This document shows, in pieces, positions 22,991-34,592 of a stretch of DNA of 60,000 nucleotides (position 1 is the first letter of the stretch; each line of letters opens with the position of its first letter). A program made the position numbers and the translations under genes. The stretch is from assembly GCA_914767715.1 (NCBI GenBank), contig OU612074.1:4605501-4665500 (forward strand), written 5' to 3'. Source of the stretch: Membranipora membranacea. Lineage: Eukaryota > Bryozoa > Gymnolaemata > Cheilostomatida > Membraniporidae. The notes beneath the pieces were generated by a model. It searched no databases. It was given only the letters and a program-made list of their open reading frames with translations, and was not told the DNA's origin.

Positions 22991-23424
22991 TCAAAGACAG
23001 ACAGATCAGACAGACACTGATAAAACATGACTCGAGACGATCCAGCGTTCTGCTACTCGGATTGTGCTGCCATTATCTGACAACTACGAGCAGAGGCTGG
23101 ACCATCTAGCAATGCCACCCACTTGCAGTGAACATTTCACTAGAATAGCTGACAACGATAATCACCCCTTGAACTCTCGTATTGAAATAAACACAAACAG
23201 AACATCTGCTCGTAGAGCAAAAATAGATAAATATAGGCCATCCAAGTGCAGAACAACCAAAAGACAAAATACCTATTTTGAATTTTATAGGCGATTTTTT
23301 AACTAATGCAGCTCAGACTCCTTTTATTTTTATTTTTCCATGTATGTGCTGTACATTCAATGCTATCAACCTATCACAGGATGGATATTAGAATTTAGGC
23401 AATAAACATACTTCAAACTTCAAG
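22991..23424 (+). mobile_element. 3' end of a LINE, inserted in copy A only
   Basis: Absent from copy B. Two frames show the tail of a LINE ORF2: QRSATRIVLPLSDNYEQRL, then PLNSRI and RTTKRQNTYFEFYRRFF followed by a stop at 23306. This matches the usual end of an RT protein (a QRRATR..YEERL-like helix and a final R-x-YFF-like tail). The 5' part is missing, as expected from incomplete reverse transcription. The tail carries AATAAA at about 23400. Confidence 0.7.
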
Positions 23425-23745
23425 GAGTTTAGTTTTCGCGGCATTTAGGATTCTATTTGCGCCGTTGTTGCCTAGGTTGCGAAATTTAGTGTATCTTAAA
23501 TTAAACTCACTCACCATAGTTGATAAACAATGTACAATCATACAGGAATACACCTTGCCGAGGCATGCAAGCTAGCGTGGTGTAGAGGTCTAAGTGTCTG
23601 CCTTGCAATCAGTTGGAGATTTATGCTCTAAATTTATGCTTAATCCCAGCTTGGACAATTTTATTTAATTTCCACTAGTAAGCCTACTAGCGAAATTTAG
23701 TAATAGAGAAATTTAGTACCAGGTCCAGATAGCGAAATTAAACTC
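23425..23745. mobile_element. TIR element with internal tRNA-like module, copy A only
   Basis: The left end GAGTTTAGTTTTCGCG and the complement of the right end, GAGTTTAATTTCGC, form imperfect terminal inverted repeats. Inside, at about 23567-23656, is a tRNA-like stretch (TAGCGTGGTGTAGAGG, then TCTGCCTTGCAATCAG, then a degenerate B-box region with a short duplication). The ends resemble those of the palindromic element at 45589-45839. No target duplication is clear. Confidence 0.55.
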
Positions 23746-26388
23746 TAGCTTAATTGAACACCTATAGGGCATACTTTTTATTGTCAGCAACATTTCATTA
23801 TTACTAATGTGTTTCATGATGTGACATAAATAAACAATCACTTCATTTATATTTGGTGGTCCTGAAAAAGGTCATTGGGTTTAGGGCTAGTCGTTTTGGT
23901 TGTCGCACATGTATACCGGACATATGGAGGAGTAGGGCATGCATGACAAAACTTTTTTCTCGAGATTGGCCACTTTTTTTGGGAGTATACCAATAAGCCG
24001 CAACAATTTTTATTTGACCTTATTTTTGACCTGTCTTTTCCATGTACATTACAGGTAATGGGGAATACCCATCTGCTGCAAAAAAGCAACTACCAGAAAT
24101 TTCCTGAATTTCAGATGCGACCATAATGAATATACTGTACACCAAAATTTTGAACGAAGCATGAAACTGCCTTTCAACTTTTCTCTGTGATGAGGGTGCA
24201 ACCGGCCAAACAAAATGACCTTTTCGGCAACACTCACAATCGACCGAAGGTTGGCCCTGGCCCGGATTGTCACACACTTTCACACCACAGTCGACATGAT
24301 TTCCCTTCGGATGTTCACTTTACCACAGACATCCTCCGTCTCATTGATTTATCTTCATCTGCCCGTAGGCCTCTAATGTAACACATACCATTAAAAATTT
24401 GTAACGCAAATTTTTCCGTAACAAGTCTTATCTAGAGGAAGGTAATGCAGCAGTAACTCTCTAATTCACTTTCATTTCTGCAAGATTATTTTTATTATCA
24501 TTGTATCAAAGATTAATACAATTATACCTCTACGGTAGTTAGATTTAGTTTACACTATTTATTGTACAGGATCGTAGTTCTAGGTGAGCCAGAAAGGCAC
24601 TGCCACCCCTAGAAAGCTAAATACAGCGGCCTAAAAACACTCTAAACCGATAATCCATGTCAGAATCAGCTCCTCTTGGATTTCCAGTTGCTTATTACAT
24701 GGCATAAATTTCTCGTGGATGATGTTACTGGTGATGCATTGGACTCGCCTCGGACCTTTGCCTCCCCTACCATTTTTTCTAATCTACAACCCTGGTATAC
24801 AGTGGAATAGCAGGATACAAATAATTCTTGTTTGTACGCAAAGTCAAATGTTTTCATCAGCTGATGTGAAGTGTCGCTTCCTTTCAACATCACATAAACA
24901 TTGCAGTCGGCTGCATAGCTGTAAGGGCACAGGTGTTGCTTGATTTCTTGCTTAACACACCTGAGCACTTGAGAAAACACTTGAAACATGCAAGCTCAAA
25001 TTCTGCAAAACTCAAATGCAGTGTAGACTGGGCTAAAAGAGGCGTAACTAGGCGTGACATTGGACTCATTATCCGATGGTTTAGCTTGTCAATAGCAAAT
25101 AGTAATTATTATTAATCCCCTTTAATCCATTTTAAAGAATGAGAAGTCATTGCTTAGGTTTAAAACAGAGGGAATTATTGTCTATCATAGGCAGATACGT
25201 ATGCCATTGAATTTTACCTGTTTGTAAAATTTCAAGGTAGCAAAATTTATAAATTTCCCGAAGTGAAGCAAAGCCTCAGGCACCACCAATAAATAGAAAT
25301 GTAGTGTTCGCTCTGTCTATCTCTAATCTGCAAAGATATATATATCTGAATAGAATGTGAAACTTTACATGACAGGACATGTTCCAGGTTTCCACATATA
25401 ACGCGATTCCTGATAATCTTCCTTACCTGTGTCATATACTCTTTATTTGAGTCTATGGTTATAAATAAATCGAAAAATTGCATTGCAAATTTCTTATTGC
25501 AATACTGTGCCCTCAACACTAGAATGCCTAAATGATACAACCACCAATTTTGTTCCAAAATTTACTGATATCACTGCTGCTATGCACCACTTAATCTAAC
25601 TGAAATGAGTGTTTGGTGTTCGAGAAACCAAATGAGATGATGACCTGGTAAAATGAGCTTTGATCATGATCTCACAAATATCGAAAAAAAGGAATAAACG
25701 ATTGGATAGAAAAAAAACAATTAAAGGTCCAAGACTAATCAGTCAACAACAAAAGCATTGAGATGGCTCACTGCAGTACCAAACCTAATTTGAGTGTTTT
25801 TGACGGTATATGTGTAATTCATTGGTTGTGTGTAGTGATATTGCTTCACTTGTTACTTAAAATAGCCTAGCATGCATCATACATGACAAGTTGGTTGGGC
25901 TCGATATTTGGTGGTGCATCACATTGTGTGCTGGGTTTGTCTGTGGGAACCTGAAATCTTCCTGCGGCCGTCACAGGGCAGCATGCATGTCCAGTAAGCT
26001 CTTGAAATCTTGATTTTTTTGTAGCTTCTGTATGAGGAACTTGAATTTGCCCAATTCTTCCAAGTGTTACACTAAGTTTTATTATGTAAAAGTGTTTAAA
26101 CTAGATGCATATGGTCCTAAACGGTTGAAAACTAGACCTCATAACAGCAGACTAAGCAAATAAAATTTCACTAGGCTAGGTGCTACAGTGGAATGGTGAT
26201 AGGGTCATCTGGCCTCATAGGGTAATCAGCCTAAATATCTGGTGTTACCCTACAAAAAAGGGCTGCTTGTTATGTATAGCCTGCATGCATGTCTAAAATA
26301 GCTGACCATACATTTCTTGTGTAGGAGTTGTCTTAACAACATCAATGTGGAGGCAACTTGTAATTATTATAATTTGCTATTGTTCACC
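23746..26388. other. Conserved duplicated region, no gene recognised
   Basis: This matches about 57153-59740 in copy B. Three minus-strand open stretches stand out: 24020-24283; 24666-24989 (107 residues, frame broken in copy B by an indel near 58275); and 25247-25558 (103 residues, open in both copies, with a possible donor at ACACAG/GTAAGG). None has a domain I know. At this low divergence an open frame in both copies is weak evidence for coding. Confidence 0.4.
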
Positions 26389-26415
26389 CAGGGAGGGTTT
26401 ATCCCACCCTCCCTG
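26389..26415. repeat. 27-bp palindromic insertion with 7-bp target duplication
   Basis: CAGGGAGGGT and ACCCTCCCTG-type arms around a short centre. Flanked by GTTCACC at 26382-26388 and 26416-26422. Copy B has one GTTCACC and no insertion at about 59736. The CAGGG/CCCTG ends look like bare hAT-type termini. Confidence 0.9.
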
Positions 26416-27059
26416 GTTCACCTAACAGTTTTTGTTAATCACAATACAACATCATTCAGGTAATACCACACCACTAGGGATAAGGCGGTTAAGCTCCCAT
26501 ACTGTCTTTGAGTTCTTTACCGGATTAACTCATAAAATGAATCCCATTGCAATTACATAACTCGATTATCAATGTCTCATTCTGTTTCAAAGTGCCTAAA
26601 CATATACAGCTACCCACAAATCGATTCCCACTGATGGTGATCGAGATACAGGTAGCAATGAGAGGCCAAGGTCAGCTCAGAGATTGACAAATGGTAGGAA
26701 TAGATTTGGGCGAGAAAGAGGTGGTCGAATGAATATCACTCCTTGTGGCTTTTTTTGTCGGCCATCAATGCAATAATAGATAGCCTATACCCTATCCGGG
26801 TACCTAGCAGTGTCAATCCACTTTAGATCACAGCTCAGAAACTCAGGCAGAGATTTTGCACCTACACATGTGCAATAAAAGTTTGAATGTCAAGCAACAA
26901 GTAGTCAGGAATAAGTAGGTTACTAACCCTTACTTTTTTTACTTTTATCATTCACTCACTCTGTACAAAGTCCTGAGCGCCACCGAGAATAATTTCTCTG
27001 AATGGCTTGTAGGCTCAAAAAACTAAATACTTTGCACTCCAATTTTACTTCAAATCAAG

Positions 27060-27160
27060 TGCTCAAGTGGCAAAGGCTCATCTCAGACTTTATAGTATCT
27101 TTCCACCGCTGCCGGGGTCTTCCAATCCTCCTTTTGCCACCGACCTGTATATTTGTGACA
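27060..27160 (-). mobile_element. LINE C-terminal fragment
   Basis: The minus strand reads VGGKRRIGRPRQRWKDTIKS, the G-x-R-x-RGRP-x-x-RW-x-D motif usual at the C-terminus of some LINE RT proteins. Nothing else of the element is visible. Confidence 0.6.
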
Positions 27161-27544
27161 GCCGGCTAGGTGAGAAAGTTTAAAAGGCTACATTCCAATC
27201 CCTCCACTGACCCGATGAAATATGGCGGCTATGCCCGGATCTCTGATCCACCACATGTTACTTATTGTATCATCCGCTGATTGGCTGTCTTAGGTAGAGA
27301 TTAATTTCTGGGAAAACTATTTGTCCCTAACTTTTTTGCTCGGTTATTTCATTGTTATGACTTGGAAAAAAACAAACCTATGCATCAGTGACATCCAAGA
27401 GAGCAGCATAGGATTTTTTGTTTCATTAGCAGCCATCCAGCCTGACTGTCTTAACAGGATACTAAATATATCTGGTGATTAATACACAGGCACTTAATGA
27501 AGCTGATCACTGTGTACAAGGTAGTGGTAGGCAAGCTAGGGTAA

Positions 27545-27640
27545 TGAATTAACAGCACAGATAGTGCTTTGGATTCAAACAATAAAGTTTCAGAGTGACA
27601 AGCATAAATCCCAGTCACTACACCACTTTGCAAGGTTGTA
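27545..27640 (-). mobile_element. tRNA-derived SINE-like fragment
   Basis: The minus strand contains GTGGTGTAGTGACTGGGA (A-box-like) and GTTTGAATCCAA (B-box-like) about 45 bp apart, the layout of a tRNA-derived SINE head. Confidence 0.5.
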
Positions 27641-28306
27641 ATTCTGCCACCTGTTAGTTAGTTTCACTGCGTTACATCAGCTGTTTTACGTGAGTTTGAG
27701 AGGCCTCGAACTACGTCTAAGGTGGCTCTGGTACAGGGTGACCATTCGCTGGTTCTGGGTTGTGTCATTTCCTGTTGTATTCTCTGCACCAAATCGTCCT
27801 GATTGTTAATCTATGTAGTTGATAATTGATGTGTTACATGGCACAAGCAATATGTTATCAGAATCTCGTTGAACCAAACAAATAGTAGTTATATTATATC
27901 GTATTTGGTAAATATTAATGTGAGCTCATCTCAATTTCGGTATGGAGAAAATCTAAAATCTAAATTCAGCAGGTTCTCCAGATATAGGGATATTGATTGG
28001 AGAATGAGACGAGTTTCCCAATTTTTCCTGTTTGTTAGAAACTAACGTACAAAACCATGGATGTTGTTGGCAATTGCCACAGGTCATTGATCATTTTCAA
28101 TGCGGATGATTAGTTCATTGCCTCTAAAAAAAAACTTCCTTCTTTGGTGCAAATGAACTGGGAATTATAACACTAGAGACAGGTTTTATGTGCTTGAGTG
28201 ATCACGCATCACTTGATGATAACACAACACACCGTCTAGGGTCGATCAGTCGGATAAGAAAAACAAACTGTGCCACACATCTTATTATTTACAACTCTAC
28301 ACAAGA

Positions 28307-31300
28307 ATGGCTGCAGCGGGAGTTAGAGTGAGCTGGTTAGAAAACCATCTGGCATGCTCTATATGTATGGATGTGGTGCCTCTCAGAATACCACCCTGTC
28401 AGCATCTGATATGTAACAGCTGTATCGGTAAGTGGACAGATACTGTCTTCATTAATATACATATACTGTAGGTGTACCAGAGACTATGGATTATATGTAG
28501 GCTCTGGGTATACTTGATCCTATGAATAGGTGCCACATTTAGTATACACCTGCTAGCCTACAATATGCTACCATAGGATTAATATAGTGAACCTAAATAC
28601 AAGCAGGACGGAAACCTGACTTTGTTGTGTGCATTACGCTACCTTAGCTGATGACCAGTCCGATGCCGATGGCACTGTTGAATGATAGGATACAGTTCCA
28701 TCATTACCTTTGATTTCATGTGTCTGCATATCAACAGTAAATCAATCACCATTGTATCACCATCAGCAGTTGTAAGTTCATGTTCAGTTTTGCATATTTA
28801 CTACTTTATAGTATTTGCAATGGCTAGAACTGTTAATTTATTGACTGATGCTATATGATGATGTAACACTTATTTTGTAGCAAAATTGAAGACACAACAT
28901 TCGAGCAAGGATAAGTTTGCATGCCCGACTTGTGCAGCAGACTGTGATGTGGATCTACCGCTATGTCGGCTGACAGAAGGAATTAAAGATTCTCTCACAA
29001 CAACAGGTGGAAAATCTCCATGTAAGTCTTTAATTAGAGACTAGATTAAGTTTGGTCCCGCTGATAGTGGGATTAATATTTCAAAAGATAGTCATATTAA
29101 AGGTACCTGGATACACAGCCTCCAAACTCTCCCTCAATCACTATGGTCCCATGATTCGAATGAGTTGTCCACTCCCATTTCGAATGAAGAATGCATGATG
29201 AACAAAAAACCAAAAATATCTGCTGCGACCAGAAATTGAACCTTGGCCCCCAGACCTAGAAGTATGTGTCTCTACGCAAGCTATCCATTCATCTACACAG
29301 CCTTATGTCACTGTGGATCTTACTGGTTGCATATTTTTGCTACATGAGTTAAACTAAATGCTTATCCCATGTATGATTGGCCCTACTTAAAAGTGATGAC
29401 ACGTTGACATATAGAAACATAGTGATTCTTTGGCTCATATTTCTTTTGCTCAAAATAAGAAACGACTAACAAATCTCAAAAGTCCCTCTCCCCACCACAG
29501 TAGGACCAATAGCTGATTATTTTCTGTAGGAGTCTTTCATAGCACTCATTAACTCTGATTATTGGAAAGTCTTTTGGCCCACGTTAATGATGGAGCATTC
29601 AATCTAGCTAAATTGTACTGGTATAGGATTTCACACATTGCTGTCTGATACTTCGATGTAATCTAATACCGCACCCTGGTGATGACTATGCACATCTGTA
29701 TCACATTATCTCAGTCAATTAGCCTTCTGCAGTCACTGGCGCATCCAACCAAGTCAAGGATTCTAAATCAAAATATCAATCACTTCAGTGCTCCAAGTAG
29801 AATAAGGACATTATTATCCTGAATATTTTTCTATGTTGCAGGGAAGGATTCAAAGCTTTGTGATACAGCGCTATGCACGCGGCCGGTTGATATGAGATGC
29901 TCTACTTGTAAGGTGTTTATCTGTTTTCGGTAAGTCGGTGATAATACCTTCGCCTCAAGTAGTATTAAATATTTCACAATATCCTCTACAGGGAAAAAAA
30001 AAAGATTGATTCCGATATAACTTTACTAGATGTTATCAAGGAGTAAGTATGTATCCTTACTCTGTGATGTTTTAAACCCCAAACAATGCAGTTGTGGTCA
30101 AATTTCCTTATTATGTTTTTAGCTAGATGTACCTATAAATCTTGTATTGGTTGATAACTCAAATTCTTCCACAACTAAAGCAATTAATATTTGGATGCCA
30201 AAGGTTACTGAAGTATATGTGTTTGCTATGAGACCTGTTGGATAAAACTTCAATACCATCAAAGATAGTGTAACTACTTATTGTCTCTCATACCAATACT
30301 AAATTTGCAACGGTTCACTTCCTCCGAGTGAAGACACTCATGAAGGATAATATTTGTGGTCTATGATAGCATGTGTACCTGCTCATCTCATTTAATGGGA
30401 TCGATGAATCAGGACTTGGCAGATACAAAAACAATTAACTTGCAAACATCAAGTTAAAAGGAGTAGGTTGTTAGATCATCATTGCTTACATCGATGATAC
30501 ACAGACACACTACAGAGTAAGGGGCTGTTGGTTGGTGGGGGGTGAGAGTTAAGGGTGCTCAATCTATAAAGTGAGGTTTTTCTTTAGTCTCAACCAGGGA
30601 CTATGGATTATTTATCTTGATACGCTTTGTCGAGCAGTGAACTCATATTTCATAGACTAGCACCCAAAGTATGGATTTATCTCCGATTTACAAACTCCGT
30701 GTTGGAACTGAAGACCTATCCAACTTTCGACGGGTTTCACATCAGAATCAACGAGCTTGCCTGATTGAATCACCATTATTATAGTTGTATAGCTCAAATT
30801 TTATATGATTTACGCAGATGCTGTAGAGATGGGACATGTCGCGACGTCGGCAAGCACGCTGATTGTGTAGATGTTAGAGAGCTGGAGTCGGAAGCAACTC
30901 AAAAATTAGAAAGGTGGACAACTTCACAACAAAATCAGGTGTGTATAACCTAAAAGTTGTCTGCTATAACTAGACTTTATTTGAAGACTTTACCCTGTAG
31001 ACTTTAATACCCTGGCAAATCTAATTTGTAAAATAAAAACACGACATAGGCCTACGGAAAAAGGAGGAAGCTACCAATTGAACAGTGAAGTGAGTGAAAC
31101 ATGTATTGAACATGTTAACTGACTCAGACTTCCTAACATGTGGATATTGAGAAAACTTAAAACTCAACCAAGGGGCTTACAGACAAGCTGTATAGAAGGC
31201 ACTAGTGCTGACACTTTTCAGGTGAATGTTGAGGTTGGCAGAGCAACCTCGCGTTATAAGTCTTCAAATTTCTTGTTCACTTCTTACTAGAAGTTATACA

Positions 31301-32775
31301 GCGAGGTTGAGGTAGTCCTAAAACGGCTATTAGTCCTAAAAGGGCTATTAGTCCTTAAAGGGCTATTAGTCCTAAAAGGGCTATTAGGTTCGCATACGAT
31401 TGATACTCGTAAAATGTGTAAATATTCTCTAATATGATGTGTATTATAGATCTCAGAGTTACGTGAGGAGATAACTCAGAGAGAATTACTCCTCACTGAT
31501 GTACAGAATACCTGGGGATCTCATAATGATGTGGTCAACAGAATACTACTGGCTGAACAGCTAGGTAACTGTAATGTATAAAGTAGGGGTGTGATTCTAG
31601 ACGATTGAATATAACTAATTTTCTTCACCTTTTTGAGGTTTCTATTAGACACATTCATGCACTAGTTACTAGGATGGAACCTCCCTTTTTTGCGGCTGAT
31701 TCTAAGCATTTACCATACAGTTATAACTCTACTAAACCCACCTAAAAGTGCTGATGGTTGGAGAAATCAACCAAGGTTTGTCCCCACAGTGGCTGGCAAT
31801 TGTCAGTTACCCAATTGGTCGAGTAGTCTCACCACCCCTAAAGCACCCAAAAATAATTTATTCAACGAGTCAAATCTCTTATGTGAATGCCTATTAGAAA
31901 ACAACCATGCATTTATTTCTAAAGAGTAAGATCACATGTTACCAAATGATTATTTAACAGGAAGTTTCTGTCATATAAAGAGTAATCTACCACTGAACAG
32001 CCTGCAGAACAGTAAGATACCCTCAAGACCAGATCTGTTGGATATTGGGAAAGTCAAACTCAGAAGCGAAGGGCCAAATGACAGTAACTTTGACATAATA
32101 AAGCCAACAGTGCAGCCAGAAATAAACTCCCCGATCAACTTCACCACATCTGAGAGAAGGAAAGCTTTTGGTTTGAGAACACCTGGAGGTATGCTTACAC
32201 TTCTAGAATGGAGATTTAGGTTCTTCTCCTGCATTCAGGAGATGTTTGTATAATTCTCAGCTCCTGATCTTTTCCCTTGAGAATAAGCTTACTTTAGTGT
32301 TGAATTTATACATTGTAAGCATGAGATATTGGATTGAAAATTTATAAATGAAAAGACAGTTAATCTGGGTATATATGGAGCAATTAAAATATGTAATTTT
32401 AGTTGTCTTCTCATTGTTTGTGAGGGGATAACCCCATGATTTTATCAAATATATCAGATTCGGTGAGTGCTCCTTCCATGCTAATGCCACTGCATTTATT
32501 AATCTTAGCATCCTTGTACACTAATCATATCACATTGTAACACAATTGAGGTCACTTCCACGACAGTTCATCATATGGTTGCGGATGGACGCTTCAACCA
32601 TAACAAGCATCAGTATAATCGCAATTTTCAACTTTTTATTTCAAAAAAACTGACTTCTGTGTTTTATTTTATCTTTACAGTATCTTCCAGACCAGACCAT
32701 ATTTGGTATGCTCACTCGTCCTCCACCACCTCAGAGTCTGGTGCATGTGGACTGGATTCGGAGAAGACAAATTGA
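28307..32775 (+). CDS. TRIM-like RING/B-box/coiled-coil protein, 302 residues, seven exons
   Basis: Exons: 28307-28427, 28881-29021, 29842-29929, 30818-30938, 31450-31564, 31961-32188, 32681-32775. All introns are GT-AG, phases join without a break and the stop is TGA. The start is the ATG just before the RING. Residues 17-58 form a C3HC4 RING (C17, C20, C31, H33, C36, C39, C55, C58). Residues 94-133 form a B-box-like cluster (CDTALC, CSTC, ICFRCC, then H130 and C133). Residues about 140-195 are acidic and helical, a likely coiled coil. Residues 196-302 are a linker and tail without SPRY, NHL or filamin domains. By family it is probably an E3 ubiquitin ligase or innate-immune scaffold in the cytoplasm. 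It is the intact relative of the damaged exons at 5147-8438. No promoter motif was identified. Confidence 0.88.
29225..29312 (-). mobile_element. tRNA-derived SINE-like fragment in intron 2 of the TRIM-like gene
   Basis: The minus strand has GTGTAGATGAATGGATAGC (A-box-like) and GGTTCAATTTC (B-box-like) with tRNA-like spacing, antisense to the host gene. Confidence 0.5.
31313..31384 (+). repeat. Tandem repeat, four 18-bp units
   Basis: The unit TAGTCCTAAAAGGGCTAT occurs four times with single-base changes, in intron 4 of the TRIM-like gene. Confidence 0.95.
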
Positions 32776-34592
32776 GAGTGGAGACCTCGGCGGATAGTAA
32801 GATCTGAGCCATTCACAAGATGACAGGCTTTTACTTTAAATGATGTTCGTTTGGATTGTGGGTGGTCTGTAAGGAAAGTAATAGCGATAAATTGTCTACA
32901 GGTTGAAAAAAATGTTCTTCATATATGTACAGTTTTGGATAATTAAACGGGGAAGGACTAATATTATCTTAATCAATGATGCAAAATACACATATATATT
33001 ACATACACAATATAATCATAATACACGGATAAAACATACATAATACAGATATAAAACACACAGATAGTATGCAGCTCATAGAATATTTATTTTGTTTGTA
33101 TGGCACATTTCTCTCGATAGGATAGATAAGGGTATTGAGACTCATATATGTGTATGAACATTGAATGTTTAATGTTTTAATGAATTTGATTTTATACCTA
33201 TGTTGCGTTGCTTCTTTGAAGCTGGTTACTAGTATCTAAGTTCATGTTGATGGAGTTGACTTTGTCTGGGATCTCTCACTATAATATATCATGGCCAATA
33301 GGATAAATTATGATCGTGATAAATTGTTTGAATATAGAATGTTACAATAAAATATCATTTGACTTTGTGTAGATAAAATTAGAAGCACAGAAACTACAAT
33401 ATATAAATGTATAAAATAATAAAAGTCTGACTATATCTATCAGAAGATAAAACAGACAGTCTCCACATATTGACCTATAAAAGGCCTGTTCTTGATCAAA
33501 GCGCTCCCCTGCATCAAAGCTTGTTAATACAGGCTACTGCTCTACATACTGTGCTCCTGTACACGCTTGTATCTGCAAGCTATGTCAAGACCAACTGAAC
33601 TTGCAAGCTAATACAGCAGCTTCAGATAATATTATAAGCAGGCGTCTAAACACTGTGGTTACTTGGTCCTGATTTCTGATATCCTAATGAAGATTAGGAT
33701 GTAATTCCAACATGCTCATATGATGAAATGCTAACCCTTTATGAAATTCCTATAAATCTAGGGAGCACATGTTAACACCAACACATCCTGACGCAGGTAT
33801 ATGTTGAACCTATAGACTTGATCATTATCATTATTAAGTCTGCCGTTGAACCTGAAAAATAATACGTACATGTTTTGGTTTCCCACAACTTTTTGGCATG
33901 TTATGTCAACAATCCGACATCATAGTTTCTATGTCAACGCCTGTGACATTATGGGAACGTTTACATCATTGTGTATTTACACAATTATTGATTGACTTGA
34001 AGGAGTAGACTATAATGGAATATGTTGGCAAATGGTTGAAATAGCTAGATTTAAGGCAAGCATGATTTTGTGCTGACTTAACTGCACTCTGGCTATCATT
34101 TACTCATCTAAGATATGATCTTATTTTTTAGTGCTCAACAATAAGTAGTGGTTTCCCAGCAGCGTGATTTTTTTATTAATAGATTTGATAGCTAATATTT
34201 AAACATAATCCAAACGAACACATAACAACACGACATGAATTAGTTATGAAGTTATAAAAAATAAAACAATTAGTAATAATAATAAACTAATTGGTGATCC
34301 GATAACAATAAGAAACAAAAGCAAAAATAAGGACATGGCAAGAATAATATTGGCGATAGTATTACAATAAGAAAAAGGAAAGAAATGGAGCAAAGAAAAC
34401 CCTCTAACATAACAGTCTTGCATATAAAACTGGAGTTGTCCGCTCCAGTGTTCATTAGTTGAACGAGAAACAAATTTCACTAGCATTTTTATGTGAGCCA
34501 ACAATAAAACAGTATCTGAAGATCATAATCAATCCTTTTCATGAGGGCAAAACTACCTCCTGATCAGTGTGAAAAAATTATGGAGCGATCCG
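32776..34592. other. Intergenic, no gene recognised
   Basis: Very AT-rich. The 3' ends of two converging genes (TRIM-like on plus, nucleotidyltransferase/TPR on minus) share this space. 32975-33065 is a loose CA/TA-rich simple-sequence stretch. The minus-strand open frames at 34244-34504 are low-complexity hydrophobic and lie in the likely 3' untranslated region. Confidence 0.5.

Larger units (their letters stand above)
10980..26700 (+). repeat. Segmental duplication, copy A
   Basis: From about 10980 the sequence matches the region starting at 40181 in the same orientation, and the match continues to 26699, which corresponds to the last base of the window. Most stretches differ by only a few percent. 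Differences include element insertions in A (piggyBac-like MITE, two tRNA-bearing MITEs, two micro-palindromes, a LINE fragment plus a TIR element), a deletion of about 2.66 kb in A at 18331, and elements present only in B. The left edge is abrupt: the bases before 10980 and 40181 are unrelated. The right edge of A cannot be placed because B is cut off by the window end. Confidence 0.95.
26423..28306. other. Intergenic, with LINE and SINE debris
   Basis: Apart from the two fragments listed separately (27060-27160 and 27545-27640) I see no exon. The stretch from about 26700 on is single-copy within this window. Confidence 0.45.

Noticed and set aside
31313-31384. CRISPR-like array
   Set aside because: Four head-to-tail 18-bp units without spacers in a eukaryotic intron; an ordinary tandem repeat.
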